Made by a program: the position numbers and the translations under genes
Part shown: in pieces, positions 24,501-31,458 of the stretch
Layout of the letters: each line of letters starts with the position of its first letter
How positions within the stretch are numbered: position 1 is the first letter of the stretch
Notes under the pieces: model-generated
The model's database searches: none
Told to the model about the DNA's origin: nothing
Seen by the model: the letters and a program-made list of their open reading frames with translations, nothing else
Assembly: GCA_030849065.1 (NCBI GenBank)
Contig: JASAON010001472.1
Span: forward strand, 1 to 36,890
Reading direction: 5' to 3'
From: Jaenimonas drosophilae
Taxonomy: Eukaryota > Euglenozoa > Kinetoplastea > Trypanosomatida > Trypanosomatidae
DNA length: 36,890 nucleotides

Positions 24501-26741
24501 GGACGGAAAGGTTTCCATCACACGACTGTCTTCTGACTTTAGGGGCACAGGCCGCACAAAGTATCCCGAAGCTCGACCGGACGACGGGGTGACGATCGTC
24601 ACACGACTCTCTTCTTGCCTGAGTGGAAGAGGCCGGTCGTCGCGGAAATTGGAAGATCTGCCCGACGCCAAAACAGACGGCGCATCGTCAACGGGGACAT
24701 CTACTTGAATAGGCACAGACCGTTCACTTTGGTCAGCAGCTCGGCTTGACGACAGGATACATGGTGCCTCCTCCGTGACGCGGGCATCTTCTTCAAGAGG
24801 TTGGGATCGTTCATCCTGTTCTGAAGGCCTGTACGACGACAAAATCGAGGGCGCGTCATTGGTGCGGCTATCCTCCTGCATGAGAGGTTGAGAACGTTCA
24901 CCATTCAGTTGCGACTTAGAACCTGGACAAGGCGACACGACGCATGGTGCCTCATCCTCGGCACGGCTATCCTCTTCCTTGAGGGCTAGAGAGCGTTCAC
25001 CATGTTCGGAAGGCCTGTACGACGACAGCACAGACGGCGCGTCATCCTTCACGCGGCTCTCTTCGGTTAGCAGCGGCGGTAGTGGCGCAGGTGCCTCCTT
25101 TTGCTGTCCGCGGAGTCGCTCCTCCAACTCCCGCACAATTTGCTCGTCGCTCTTGTGGCCATCGACCAAGCCTGGGAAGTAGGGGGTGAGGCGGTACCAC
25201 GATAGATGTCGTCGCGCAGCGCTGTGGGCAGCTGAGGGGGTTGAGCACACAGATGAAACGGGCGACCGTGGAGGGATCGGAGCAGCCACGGCCACGGGTA
25301 CCTCGCGAGGAGGGGGCGGTGGCTTTGTTGCCACCGGTCGTGGAGGAAGGGCCTTTGCAGCAGGTGGTGGGCTCTGCTTGGTAGCGCTATCGTGCACAGG
25401 TACCTCACCTGCTGGGGCGGATGGTTGTGGCTTGGCCACTACTGGTGGTGGAGGTAGGGCCCGAACGGTAGATGGGGCACGCTGTACGAGCCCACTGTCG
25501 TACACATTGATGAAAATACCTGGGTAGGCAGGTGCCGCAGGTGGTGCCCTGGAACTGGCGCGTGAGGGGCCAACCAAAACCCCAGACGGGTTTGTGGTAA
25601 CGATGCTGTCCTCGTGGTCGCCATCGTAATAGCTGTCGTCAGCAGGAAGGGGAACTAGCTGCTTGGCAGGAGTACGTACTGCGGCATAGGATGAGCTCGG
25701 GCCTCGTCCATCTTCGCTGTGGGGATGACCTCCTGTCGCCGTGGGTGCCTGCTTGGGCTCTATCACTGGGACCCCACGAGCATGACGGTTGAGGTGCAAC
25801 TGGAGCTTCGGCGCCAACATCACTTGCCGTGAAACCGACTGACCATTTCCTTCACCATCAAAGGCATTGGATCGGAGCTGTGGACTGTGAAGCTGATCTA
25901 AGAGAATGGATGTGGCGGCAGATGAGTTGGCCTCGGCATCTAGCCAGTTGTTCTGCAAGGTTGGCGGCGGCTTTGGAGCGAGTGCGGCCACTCGTTCCTG
26001 TGGCCTAGATGATGGCTTTGGTGCAGGTGGGCGTTCCTGTGGATGCGGTGATGACTGAGGAGCAGGTGCGCGCTCCTGCGGCTTCACCGTTGGTGGCCGA
26101 GGTTCCTTTGTGGCGGAGATGGGTGTGGACTGAAGGGATTTTGGTGGAGTGAGAGCGACCGATGGCTGAGTGCTCGTGGCGCGGTCCACCTTCTCCACTT
26201 GTAACTTCGTCTTCGCTGGTCGTTTCTTGGTGGGTTGGGCAACCACCTTCGCCGGGAGAGGAGGTGGAGGTGCTGGCGGCCGCTGACTCTGCAGGGATGA
26301 ATTGGTGGAGGTACGTGTGGGAAGAGGAGTGCTCGGTATGGGCGTAGCCATCCCCGAAGGTGTCTTTGGCTTTAACCTCTCCATGCGCTCCAAGAACACT
26401 TCCTGTGGGGAAGTGTATGGGTAGTGGCGGACCACGGATGCGGGGTGCGGTGATGGGGAGAAGGAAACTGCCCCGCTGCTGTGTGCACCGTCTTCATTCG
26501 CTTTCTTGTAGTCCCGTGAGGTTGGTTGCAACGTACCTCCCCAGGGTTGATCCTCTGTTGCCGTACCGGGTGGGCTACGGCTGCTGCTACCACGGTAATA
26601 ATTCACGGGCTGCGGTGCACGGGTGCCTTGTTGCTGAGGAAGAATCGCCCCAAGCGGAAGTGGTGAAACGACAGGCGGGTTGCCACGCGCTTGTGTGCCC
26701 GGCTGTGAATGCCTAGACACGGGTCGGCTCTTATGTGACAT
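21525..26741 (-). CDS. Giant Pro-rich repeat protein with folded C-terminal region
   Basis: This 1738-residue protein is not recognised. The first 550 residues are Pro/Ala/Ser-rich with poly-Pro runs (SH3/profilin-like PPPPP) and a short PQERxPAPK repeat (about 25975-26090). Residues about 550-874 are a tandem array of roughly eleven degenerate units, described separately. An acidic linker follows. From about 1080 to the end the sequence becomes hydrophobic and mostly helical, probably folded (LWSTAALERFCAGVWLSRLA; RVLVATYLRHVMLLYLQFGP). No transmembrane segment or signal peptide is visible. It is probably a cytoskeletal or flagellum-attachment-type scaffold, as many giant repetitive trypanosomatid proteins are, but the family is unknown. 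The GTG codon preceding ATG 26741 is not the start. Confidence 0.82.
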   Translation of the reverse strand: MSHKSRPVSRHSQPGTQARGNPPVVSPLPLGAILPQQQGTRAPQPVNYYRGSSSRSPPGTATEDQPWGGTLQPTSRDYKKANEDGAHSSGAVSFSPSPHPASVVRHYPYTSPQEVFLERMERLKPKTPSGMATPIPSTPLPTRTSTNSSLQSQRPPAPPPPLPAKVVAQPTKKRPAKTKLQVEKVDRATSTQPSVALTPPKSLQSTPISATKEPRPPTVKPQERAPAPQSSPHPQERPPAPKPSSRPQERVAALAPKPPPTLQNNWLDAEANSSAATSILLDQLHSPQLRSNAFDGEGNGQSVSRQVMLAPKLQLHLNRHARGVPVIEPKQAPTATGGHPHSEDGRGPSSSYAAVRTPAKQLVPLPADDSYYDGDHEDSIVTTNPSGVLVGPSRASSRAPPAAPAYPGIFINVYDSGLVQRAPSTVRALPPPPVVAKPQPSAPAGEVPVHDSATKQSPPPAAKALPPRPVATKPPPPPREVPVAVAAPIPPRSPVSSVCSTPSAAHSAARRHLSWYRLTPYFPGLVDGHKSDEQIVRELEERLRGQQKEAPAPLPPLLTEESRVKDDAPSVLSSYRPSEHGERSLALKEEDSRAEDEAPCVVSPCPGSKSQLNGERSQPLMQEDSRTNDAPSILSSYRPSEQDERSQPLEEDARVTEEAPCILSSSRAADQSERSVPIQVDVPVDDAPSVLASGRSSNFRDDRPLPLRQEESRVTIVTPSSGRASGYFVRPVPLKSEDSRVMETFPSFTSFQPSGNYARSIPLRPDDSRGKMLTPSAMSSARLSEQFVRPHPLQAEDCRVSHEEAAVPQLQASEYFERPLPLRQDESRVTIITPSSGRVSDRRERPLPLRSEDGRMETFPSFTSLQASEHQAAFETEDSAAPVRVVRRDEVSLCSSFADARDRHASLHEDEQLTDEERPPPPRAVTTAPKESEPERVVEEPRQVAAPVAVQDGYPINLQDDLQDDFDPVPISLHEPPPMEEALQADPWSCVAPVRSAASDAHEQLAALDDGRWFLEASGSTGRSIASTSSQGTCGSTARLRQTVRVGILADGRTSGVPLSSEMSAGPSTPKEVLWSTAALERFCAGVWLSRLAAVAPALSDLFPPTGAEEGGVGSSDHSCEYVAAESEELLRSPTYEALPRKFQGLMAAMVRQSIDVAISAKDASCDPFVLRPIDDDAMRTLRRVALDGPSGPEESEESDAFVRHCGGLNDIGNLNCIPTTVWQSSCAEPAYQLSFPQHVLHCLCTIQRAIQKKRQVMPDPSTPSEVEEHGCQVVGTAPTAEEIKQRQSWSLFMGAPRWRLEAGTMSTTSSSSFRGATGMSLMIDPAVMSDVKPMTTVATDSAWMHNVPSSTICDNSVLDRNIPTECYASMGFHSILAQQLPEVATYDRCAMLEKLKLALRWGSTAATMGESVGHPSHESRAMEWPSSSLASWMEVDVQPSTSPSQTTLWAVCRQLRRFFPSKDLSRLEHVVSALVVDLVEAGVVRCKSANGTSSEAAALQQAILVKEATEILMRALTPDNMKVSAPEQVRFAVVEGQNASYGYDGAALALHRTVVPIARLLVEERLQRLLVVVSLQHTAEMVERSVARQSIVVEERGKQKNGSSASGDGPLDGDRTTLVPSARWSGPMGSSVTVGSVFHAMLEACVGTPFVTIGDRQRRVLVATYLRHVMLLYLQFGPNANPTSSKSRRLLEAQPEEWFPCVDAPSGTATYLGDEVNVVVKELASFCPLVASALPCV
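24120..25090 (-). repeat. Array of about eleven 26-30-residue protein repeats
   Basis: Each unit has the form (R/S)-P-L-P-L-(R/K)-x-(E/D)-(E/D)-S-R-V, then about 10 variable residues rich in TPS or APS, then (S/G)-x-(R)-x-S-(E/G)-x-x-x-R. Examples are PLPLRQEESRVTIVTPSSGR, PVPLKSEDSRVMETFPSF, SIPLRPDDSRGKMLTPSAMS and PLPLRQDESRVTIITPSSGR. Two sub-types alternate: one with VTI(V/I)TPSSGR and one with METFPSFTS. This suggests that a higher-order duplication of two or three units occurred after the array formed. About 324 residues in all. Confidence 0.85.
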
Positions 26742-27081
26742 CACAATGACAGCCTTGAGTGCCTGCGAGACTGAGTGAAATCGATGGGCTCCGATAACGA
26801 CAGCACTTCACCGCAGAGACACGAATGCCTGTGGTAGAAATGACGACCAACTCAGTGGTATTGTAGCGCCCACAGAGCGGAACCCTCTTTTTGATCTCTA
26901 TGTGGTATACTTCAAGGTAGAGTAGAACAAATAGCCGGAATACAGCAGTGTATGTCCTCGAGAGCTGTGTATGTGCTACCATACGTAGGAAACAGGAATG
27001 ATCTTGCCAATGACAAAAAAAACCTTGCCGACACTGAGGATCGGAGGGGAGTTGATGGGTGAAGATGGTGTCCTTCGTTCT
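26742..27081. other. Intergenic region
   Basis: These 340 bases lie between the giant protein gene and the first elongin-C-like gene. A weak T/C-rich stretch followed by CACAG near 26825-26840 is the best candidate splice site for the giant gene. Nothing else was seen. Confidence 0.45.
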
Positions 27082-27741
27082 TCAGCATTGTAAGAAGTCA
27101 GAGCCCAACAGCAAGGCTACCGCACGGATCTGATCCGCCCGAAGCCCCGGCTGTAGATCCTGAAGAACTTGGGAATCAGCTGATAGAGCCGGATCGGTCT
27201 GAGTCGTAACAGCGGAGTCGCCTGGAGACTGAGCACTGGTGTCTGGTCCAACCTCACAGGTTGGTGCCCTTGCCTGCCCCATTGTGCGACGATTCCTACG
27301 CTGGATGGCAGCGTGAAGCTCTTTTAGCACACAAAACTCTCCAATGCGCCCCATGGTGTCCAAGGACAGACATCGTAACGGAACACAGAGAGGTTGCTGT
27401 GGAACGCCATGAGCAGCCGGCAGTGTTGGGAGAGAAGATGCAGTGGCAAGACAGGAAAACTCATCTCCGCCCTCCACTTTAATAATCACATCAATCTCAG
27501 ACACCGCGGGGGAAGATGAAGAGTTGTCGTCACCTCGGAGGCTTTCGGCAACATATAGGCCGTTCAGAAGTCCATAGATTACCTCACAATGACACGCTAC
27601 TGCAACAGGGAGGATAACTTCTGTATTTGCGTGTGTGAGCAGACGCACGTAGGGTACAGCAAAACGGGTTGGGGCCTCAGTTTCGGATTCAGTCCTGTCA
27701 TCTAGTATATCGTTCTCATCTGTGCGGCTAGGATTTTTCAT
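27082..27741 (-). CDS. Elongin-C/SKP1-like protein (BTB/POZ fold), copy A
   Basis: This 219-residue protein fits the SKP1/elongin-C fold in three separated blocks. Block 1, about 34-64, is VRLLTHANTEVILPVAVACH followed by CEVIYGLLNG (compare the family's V-x-L-x-S-x-D-G-x-x-F-x-V, A, I-x-x-M-L). Block 2 is VPLRCLSLDTMGRIGEFCVL (the V-x-x-x-I/L-x-x-x-L-x-x-V-x-x-Y/F helix). Block 3 is the very C-terminus AVALLLGSDFLQC, the place and form of elongin C's terminal L-x-A-A-x-F-L-D-C helix. Acidic or Ser-rich insertions separate the blocks. Elongin C and SKP1 are adaptors in cullin-RING ubiquitin ligases; a role here is inferred from fold alone. The upstream GTG of the frame is rejected in favour of ATG 27741. 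Confidence 0.6.
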   Translation of the reverse strand: MKNPSRTDENDILDDRTESETEAPTRFAVPYVRLLTHANTEVILPVAVACHCEVIYGLLNGLYVAESLRGDDNSSSSPAVSEIDVIIKVEGGDEFSCLATASSLPTLPAAHGVPQQPLCVPLRCLSLDTMGRIGEFCVLKELHAAIQRRNRRTMGQARAPTCEVGPDTSAQSPGDSAVTTQTDPALSADSQVLQDLQPGLRADQIRAVALLLGSDFLQC

Positions 27742-28352
27742 GGTTGGGTATATTCCCGATAAAGCCACTTACTGCTGTCCAGCACTCAGTTGCTGAAGGA
27801 GGCACCCTCGTTCCGAATGGTGTTCTAACAGTGACTATCTTTCGTTTTGCGCTTAAGAAGTGCGGTTTGCACGCGAAAGAAAATGATTTAAGTGGATTAT
27901 GGGTTGCAGGTGTCAGAGGTGGAGGCGGAATTGTCCCATAGGATCGTATCCCACCTTCCTGCCAAACAAAAAAGTGCCAATATAGAGATCAACAACACAT
28001 GAACATAAAGAACGCCGGAAAGAGTGCCTCCAGCGCTGAGGACACACGCGAAAACGCGTAAAAAGTGAAAGCCAACTCTGATGCAAAAGCCCAATTAATC
28101 CGTCTCCACAGACAGGAGTCCAAAAACCCTTCCACCGTCGTGAGAGTCTGTATCATGGCTTCTCCTGCCAAATGAGCACAACGTCACCTTGGTTTACACA
28201 GCTGTGCGCTTATGAGGGAGACGAAAAGAGCACACGGAAGCTGACATCTTCCGGCATGACTGACTGAGTCGAAAAGTGCAGGTGACGGAGACAACTTCTT
28301 TGCACACCCCGTGAATAGCGGCATCATACCCTACACCACTGGAACCGGTTGC
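27742..28352. other. Intergenic region
   Basis: These 611 bases between the two elongin-C-like genes show no strong splice acceptor and no RNA gene. Sense-strand T-rich stretches around 27955-28060 are followed by several AGs, any of which might serve copy A. Confidence 0.4.
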
Positions 28353-29582
28353 CTATACCCCCAAAAGAGATGCCGCTAGAACAACTTCAATGCCGGTAAG
28401 GAAAGCATTCACGCCATTAGGATCAGGGTCGCCCTCGGCCGTCAATCCTGCGCTGACATCACTGGGAGAACCTACAGCGGATTCGCAGATTTGCAAGTCT
28501 ACGACGGAATTCACGTCTAGGACAAAAATCTTAACGAGGTACTCGGCTAAGATGGCGAGGGTATTCATGGAGATATTGGGGAATGGGTAGGTGGGCATCC
28601 GTTGGCCTCCATTGGAAGCCCAACACGTGAACGTCCGCTCAAGGCAGGCATCAGCCATCACCTTTAACGTCGACGTTGTTACGCTACTGTCGCTGTGAAG
28701 CTGGGGTGGGGCGGCAGGAATGGAGACAGGGAGGTAGCGAGCCGTCATGATATGAGTTTGGCCATTCAGCGCCTCCATCGCCTCTTCACAGTCCATCTCC
28801 TCCGCTGCGGAGCGCACTGCATCCGTCACGGACTCAGGCAAGTCGTCAATGGTCCCGACACTTTCATCGGGGGGCGGTGAATCTCTGATACTGGCGAAGT
28901 CTGAGTCCATCAGCGTGTCGTAATGCATCCTCTTGTAGAAACCATGACGGTTCTGAAGCTCCACCAGCGCCATATACTTCTCCTGAGCACATGTACGTAC
29001 CAAGGCTCCCCAATGATTTCGAATTCCGCCGCCCTCCCCCTTCGGTACTGGGCCGCCGATCATCACACTTACCTCGCCGGCTTCGTCATTGGCTGGACAA
29101 TCTGACGGCATCGCCACGCCGCTATTCTTGGGGCCGTCAGCGTCTTCTTCTTCACTCAGTCCCTGTGCGCTGCCGTACTCACGGCCTGGTGGTGAGCCCG
29201 CTGACTTGAGGCTGCGGTCCGCCCCTGGGGGACATGAGCCCACCACTCCTGGCAGGGGCGGTGAGCAGGTGTGGCGGGCGGACTCTGAACTAATACTACG
29301 ATGGTGGTGTTCATTTCTCCTCCCGGGTAACCGCACCTGTCCGATGAGCGTCTCCTCGAATCCTGGGAGTGACAAGCTACCCTGCAGACACTGCGAGAGC
29401 ATGCTGCAGTGCGTGGCGGCGGCGAGGGGGAAAATGACGCGCTTTTGCGTCGCAGGGCCAGGGTTGGGCCCTTCCTGTGGGAAAAGATAGAGGCATGATA
29501 GACTTATGTAGGGAATAGGTCCTACGTTTCCCCCCGACGGGTGCAACGCCTGCTGCTGATGTAAGAGTTGATTGGTATTCAT
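28353..29582 (-). CDS. Elongin-C/SKP1-like protein with long insertion, copy B
   Basis: This 409-residue protein shows the same three blocks as its downstream neighbour, but further apart. The first is KRVIFPLAAATHCSMLSQCL QGSL (in two parts, about residue 47). The second is YPFPNISMNTLAILAEYLVK IF (about 328). The third is the C-terminal VNAFLTGIEVVLAASLLGV. Between blocks one and two about 250 residues are inserted, first Pro/Gly/Ser-rich, then partly ordered (HWGALVRTCAQEKYMALVEL, AVRSAAEEMDCEEAMEAL). SKP1/elongin C proteins are usually 110-170 residues, so the insertion is extreme. I infer a divergent paralogue of copy A. Alternatively the second half is a separate unknown domain. ATG at 29582 is clear. 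Confidence 0.55.
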   Translation of the reverse strand: MNTNQLLHQQQALHPSGGNVGPIPYISLSCLYLFPQEGPNPGPATQKRVIFPLAAATHCSMLSQCLQGSLSLPGFEETLIGQVRLPGRRNEHHHRSISSESARHTCSPPLPGVVGSCPPGADRSLKSAGSPPGREYGSAQGLSEEEDADGPKNSGVAMPSDCPANDEAGEVSVMIGGPVPKGEGGGIRNHWGALVRTCAQEKYMALVELQNRHGFYKRMHYDTLMDSDFASIRDSPPPDESVGTIDDLPESVTDAVRSAAEEMDCEEAMEALNGQTHIMTARYLPVSIPAAPPQLHSDSSVTTSTLKVMADACLERTFTCWASNGGQRMPTYPFPNISMNTLAILAEYLVKIFVLDVNSVVDLQICESAVGSPSDVSAGLTAEGDPDPNGVNAFLTGIEVVLAASLLGV

Positions 29583-30274
29583 GCCTTTTATACTGTCACT
29601 CCACTGTTGCAGTTATGTGACTACGTGTCTGCTCTCGTCTTTGTCAAGCACAATTGTCAGATGCTTGTAGTGAAAGATACTCGCGATGTCGAATAACACA
29701 GGGGGATGGGGGCACCGACAGGATGAAATTGGGTAAGAGGGGTGATGCAGCACCTACGGCTGTAGGAGTTGGGGCAACGTACGAAGTGGGATACGCACAC
29801 CAGAGAGCTGACAATGGTATAAAACAAGAGAGACGAAGGCTGAGAATGGACGTCTTGCAGCAGGCTGTTGTAGCGATCCGCTCTGGTCAGAGAATAGGGT
29901 ACAACCGGCGCGTGAATGACGCACAACCCAAATCGACTGCTAGAGCACCTAACACAGCGTTTGATGAGCGCGATGTAATATTCAGCAACGTGGATCCGGC
30001 TTAAAATGGATGCACTTCCAGCTTTGAGGGTAATCCACGATACTACATGACGCGACGCAGACCGAGACAAGAAGCAGAGAGTATTTCATTCATAGTATAG
30101 ATAGAGTAGCCAAAGATACGGCCTCACAACTGAGAGATGTCTAGGACAACAGGGAGTGGCGATGTGCACCATTGAGGCCGGAATGAGCCCATTCACGCCA
30201 CGATTCACTCGAAACGAATCTGACCTTCGTTACACTACACTTTTTTTTTGCTACGTCACGCACAAGACTCCTGC
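29583..30274. other. Intergenic region
   Basis: These 692 bases lie between elongin-C-like copy B and the twin CX9C gene. A minus-strand open frame of about 137 codons crosses it but looks random in composition. No splice acceptor stands out. I see nothing else. Confidence 0.45.
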
Positions 30275-30712
30275 CTACGCTGCAGCCTTGAAGTTCGTTC
30301 TCGAAATGAACACGTCTGGGTCCTTGAACACCGTGGGGTTCAGGATGTCGATGCCACCCTCCTTCTCTAGCTTGGCGCGTACCGTGGTGACAGCCTCCAG
30401 AAGAGGCGGGTGGCCCATTTCGCGATCATAGGAGCGGATCCACTCACGGAGCTTTGCTTCGTTGCGCAGCGTCACCATCGTCTCACGCATAACCCACGTC
30501 GACTGCTTGTGACGGTTCGTGCACTCCCGCAAGTCAATGAGCCTACTACGGCAGTCGTACTGAACGTCTAGCGCCTGGCTCTCACGCAGACATGTCATGT
30601 GTCGCTGCCAAAAGCGCTGGCAGTTGTTCTCATTGGTGACGTTGCTCGACATGCTCGACACATCAGTGGCGAAGGTTTCATCGCCGCCTTCGCGGGCACC
30701 GAAGATAGACAT
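30275..30712 (-). CDS. Twin CX9C (CHCH-type) protein, mitochondrial
   Basis: This 145-residue protein carries two exact C-X9-C motifs: NCQRFWQRHMTC (Cys31, Cys41) and DCRSRLIDLREC (Cys54, Cys64), separated by 12 residues. Such helical hairpins are imported to the mitochondrial intermembrane space and oxidised by Mia40/Erv1; members include respiratory-chain subunits and assembly factors. The 80-residue C-terminal extension (MRETMVTLRNEAKLREWIRS onward) is basic and helical, longer than in most CHCH proteins, so a kinetoplastid respiratory-complex subunit is plausible. I cannot choose between a complex I or IV subunit and an assembly factor. No presequence is present, as expected for the Mia40 route. 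Confidence 0.8.
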   Translation of the reverse strand: MSIFGAREGGDETFATDVSSMSSNVTNENNCQRFWQRHMTCLRESQALDVQYDCRSRLIDLRECTNRHKQSTWVMRETMVTLRNEAKLREWIRSYDREMGHPPLLEAVTTVRAKLEKEGGIDILNPTVFKDPDVFISRTNFKAAA

Positions 30713-31458
30713 CTTGATTGCAACGACGGTGTTTGTAAATTTGGTTGAGTTGTACTAAGTGACCTCCAGCCCAATAGCCCTACTAAAGCTGTACTAGAGG
30801 CTATGGTGCTGATGAGGATGCTACAAGCGAATGTGCGCCCCCCTACCTGAGCAGCTTCGGCTTCTAGAGAACATTCAGATAGAGAGAGAGAGAGAGAGAG
30901 ATAAAGTGCATGAGATAGTTGTCTCAGGGACGTTGCAGTGTTGTGATCTGATTCGCCCAGAGAGTAGAACGCAAAAGCACAGATTTGCCTCCCTTTTGAA
31001 GGGATTACGGCATTGGCATGGAGGCAACCCAAAAGAAGCGATGTGCGAGCCACACATCACGGCCGTTTTCTTCTTCTTCGTTTTCTTCGCATAATGCTCA
31101 TAAGAGCTGAGGAAGGTAATCTGCAACACTGAAGGCACATCCAAGGCAACGCGCGCAAAAATAGAACAAAAGAAACGGTGGCGCTGTCGGGACAACAGCT
31201 TTCCCCACGCAGACAACCACACGTCATCCCCTCGAGTACATGTGAGGAGGAATAGCTCAGACATATATTACGGTCGGTGAAGAACATAAACGCATGCATT
31301 GAAGCTCGACACTAGGCCAGACGCAACGGTGCGTGATTTTGAGCATATTGTTTGTCTGCGTGGGAAGTAGGAAGGAGGTCGGTAAAGGTGAAGGCGCCAT
31401 CGAAGATAGTGGGAAACTGAGATACTCATGCTCATACACTGACCTGTGTGTCCCAAGC
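30713..31458. other. Intergenic region
   Basis: These 746 bases contain the acceptor of the twin CX9C gene at 30864-30901 and the 3' untranslated region of the RING gene. Minus-strand open frames here run through the (CT)n tract as Ser/Leu repeats and are not genes. Confidence 0.5.
30864..30901 (-). promoter_or_regulatory. Trans-splice acceptor for the twin CX9C gene
   Basis: A (CT)n run of about 20 bases on the sense strand is followed by ATCTGAATGTTCTCTAG, with the first AG at 30865-30864. The leader to the ATG at 30712 would be 151 bases. Confidence 0.55.

Noticed and set aside
29657..30070. Minus-strand open frame of 137 codons between two genes
   Set aside because: No motif and random-looking composition. 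It could be a small gene, but I cannot support it.
30875..31264. Minus-strand open frame ending in Ser/Leu repeats
   Set aside because: It runs through the (CT)n splice tract of the next gene, which explains the repeats.
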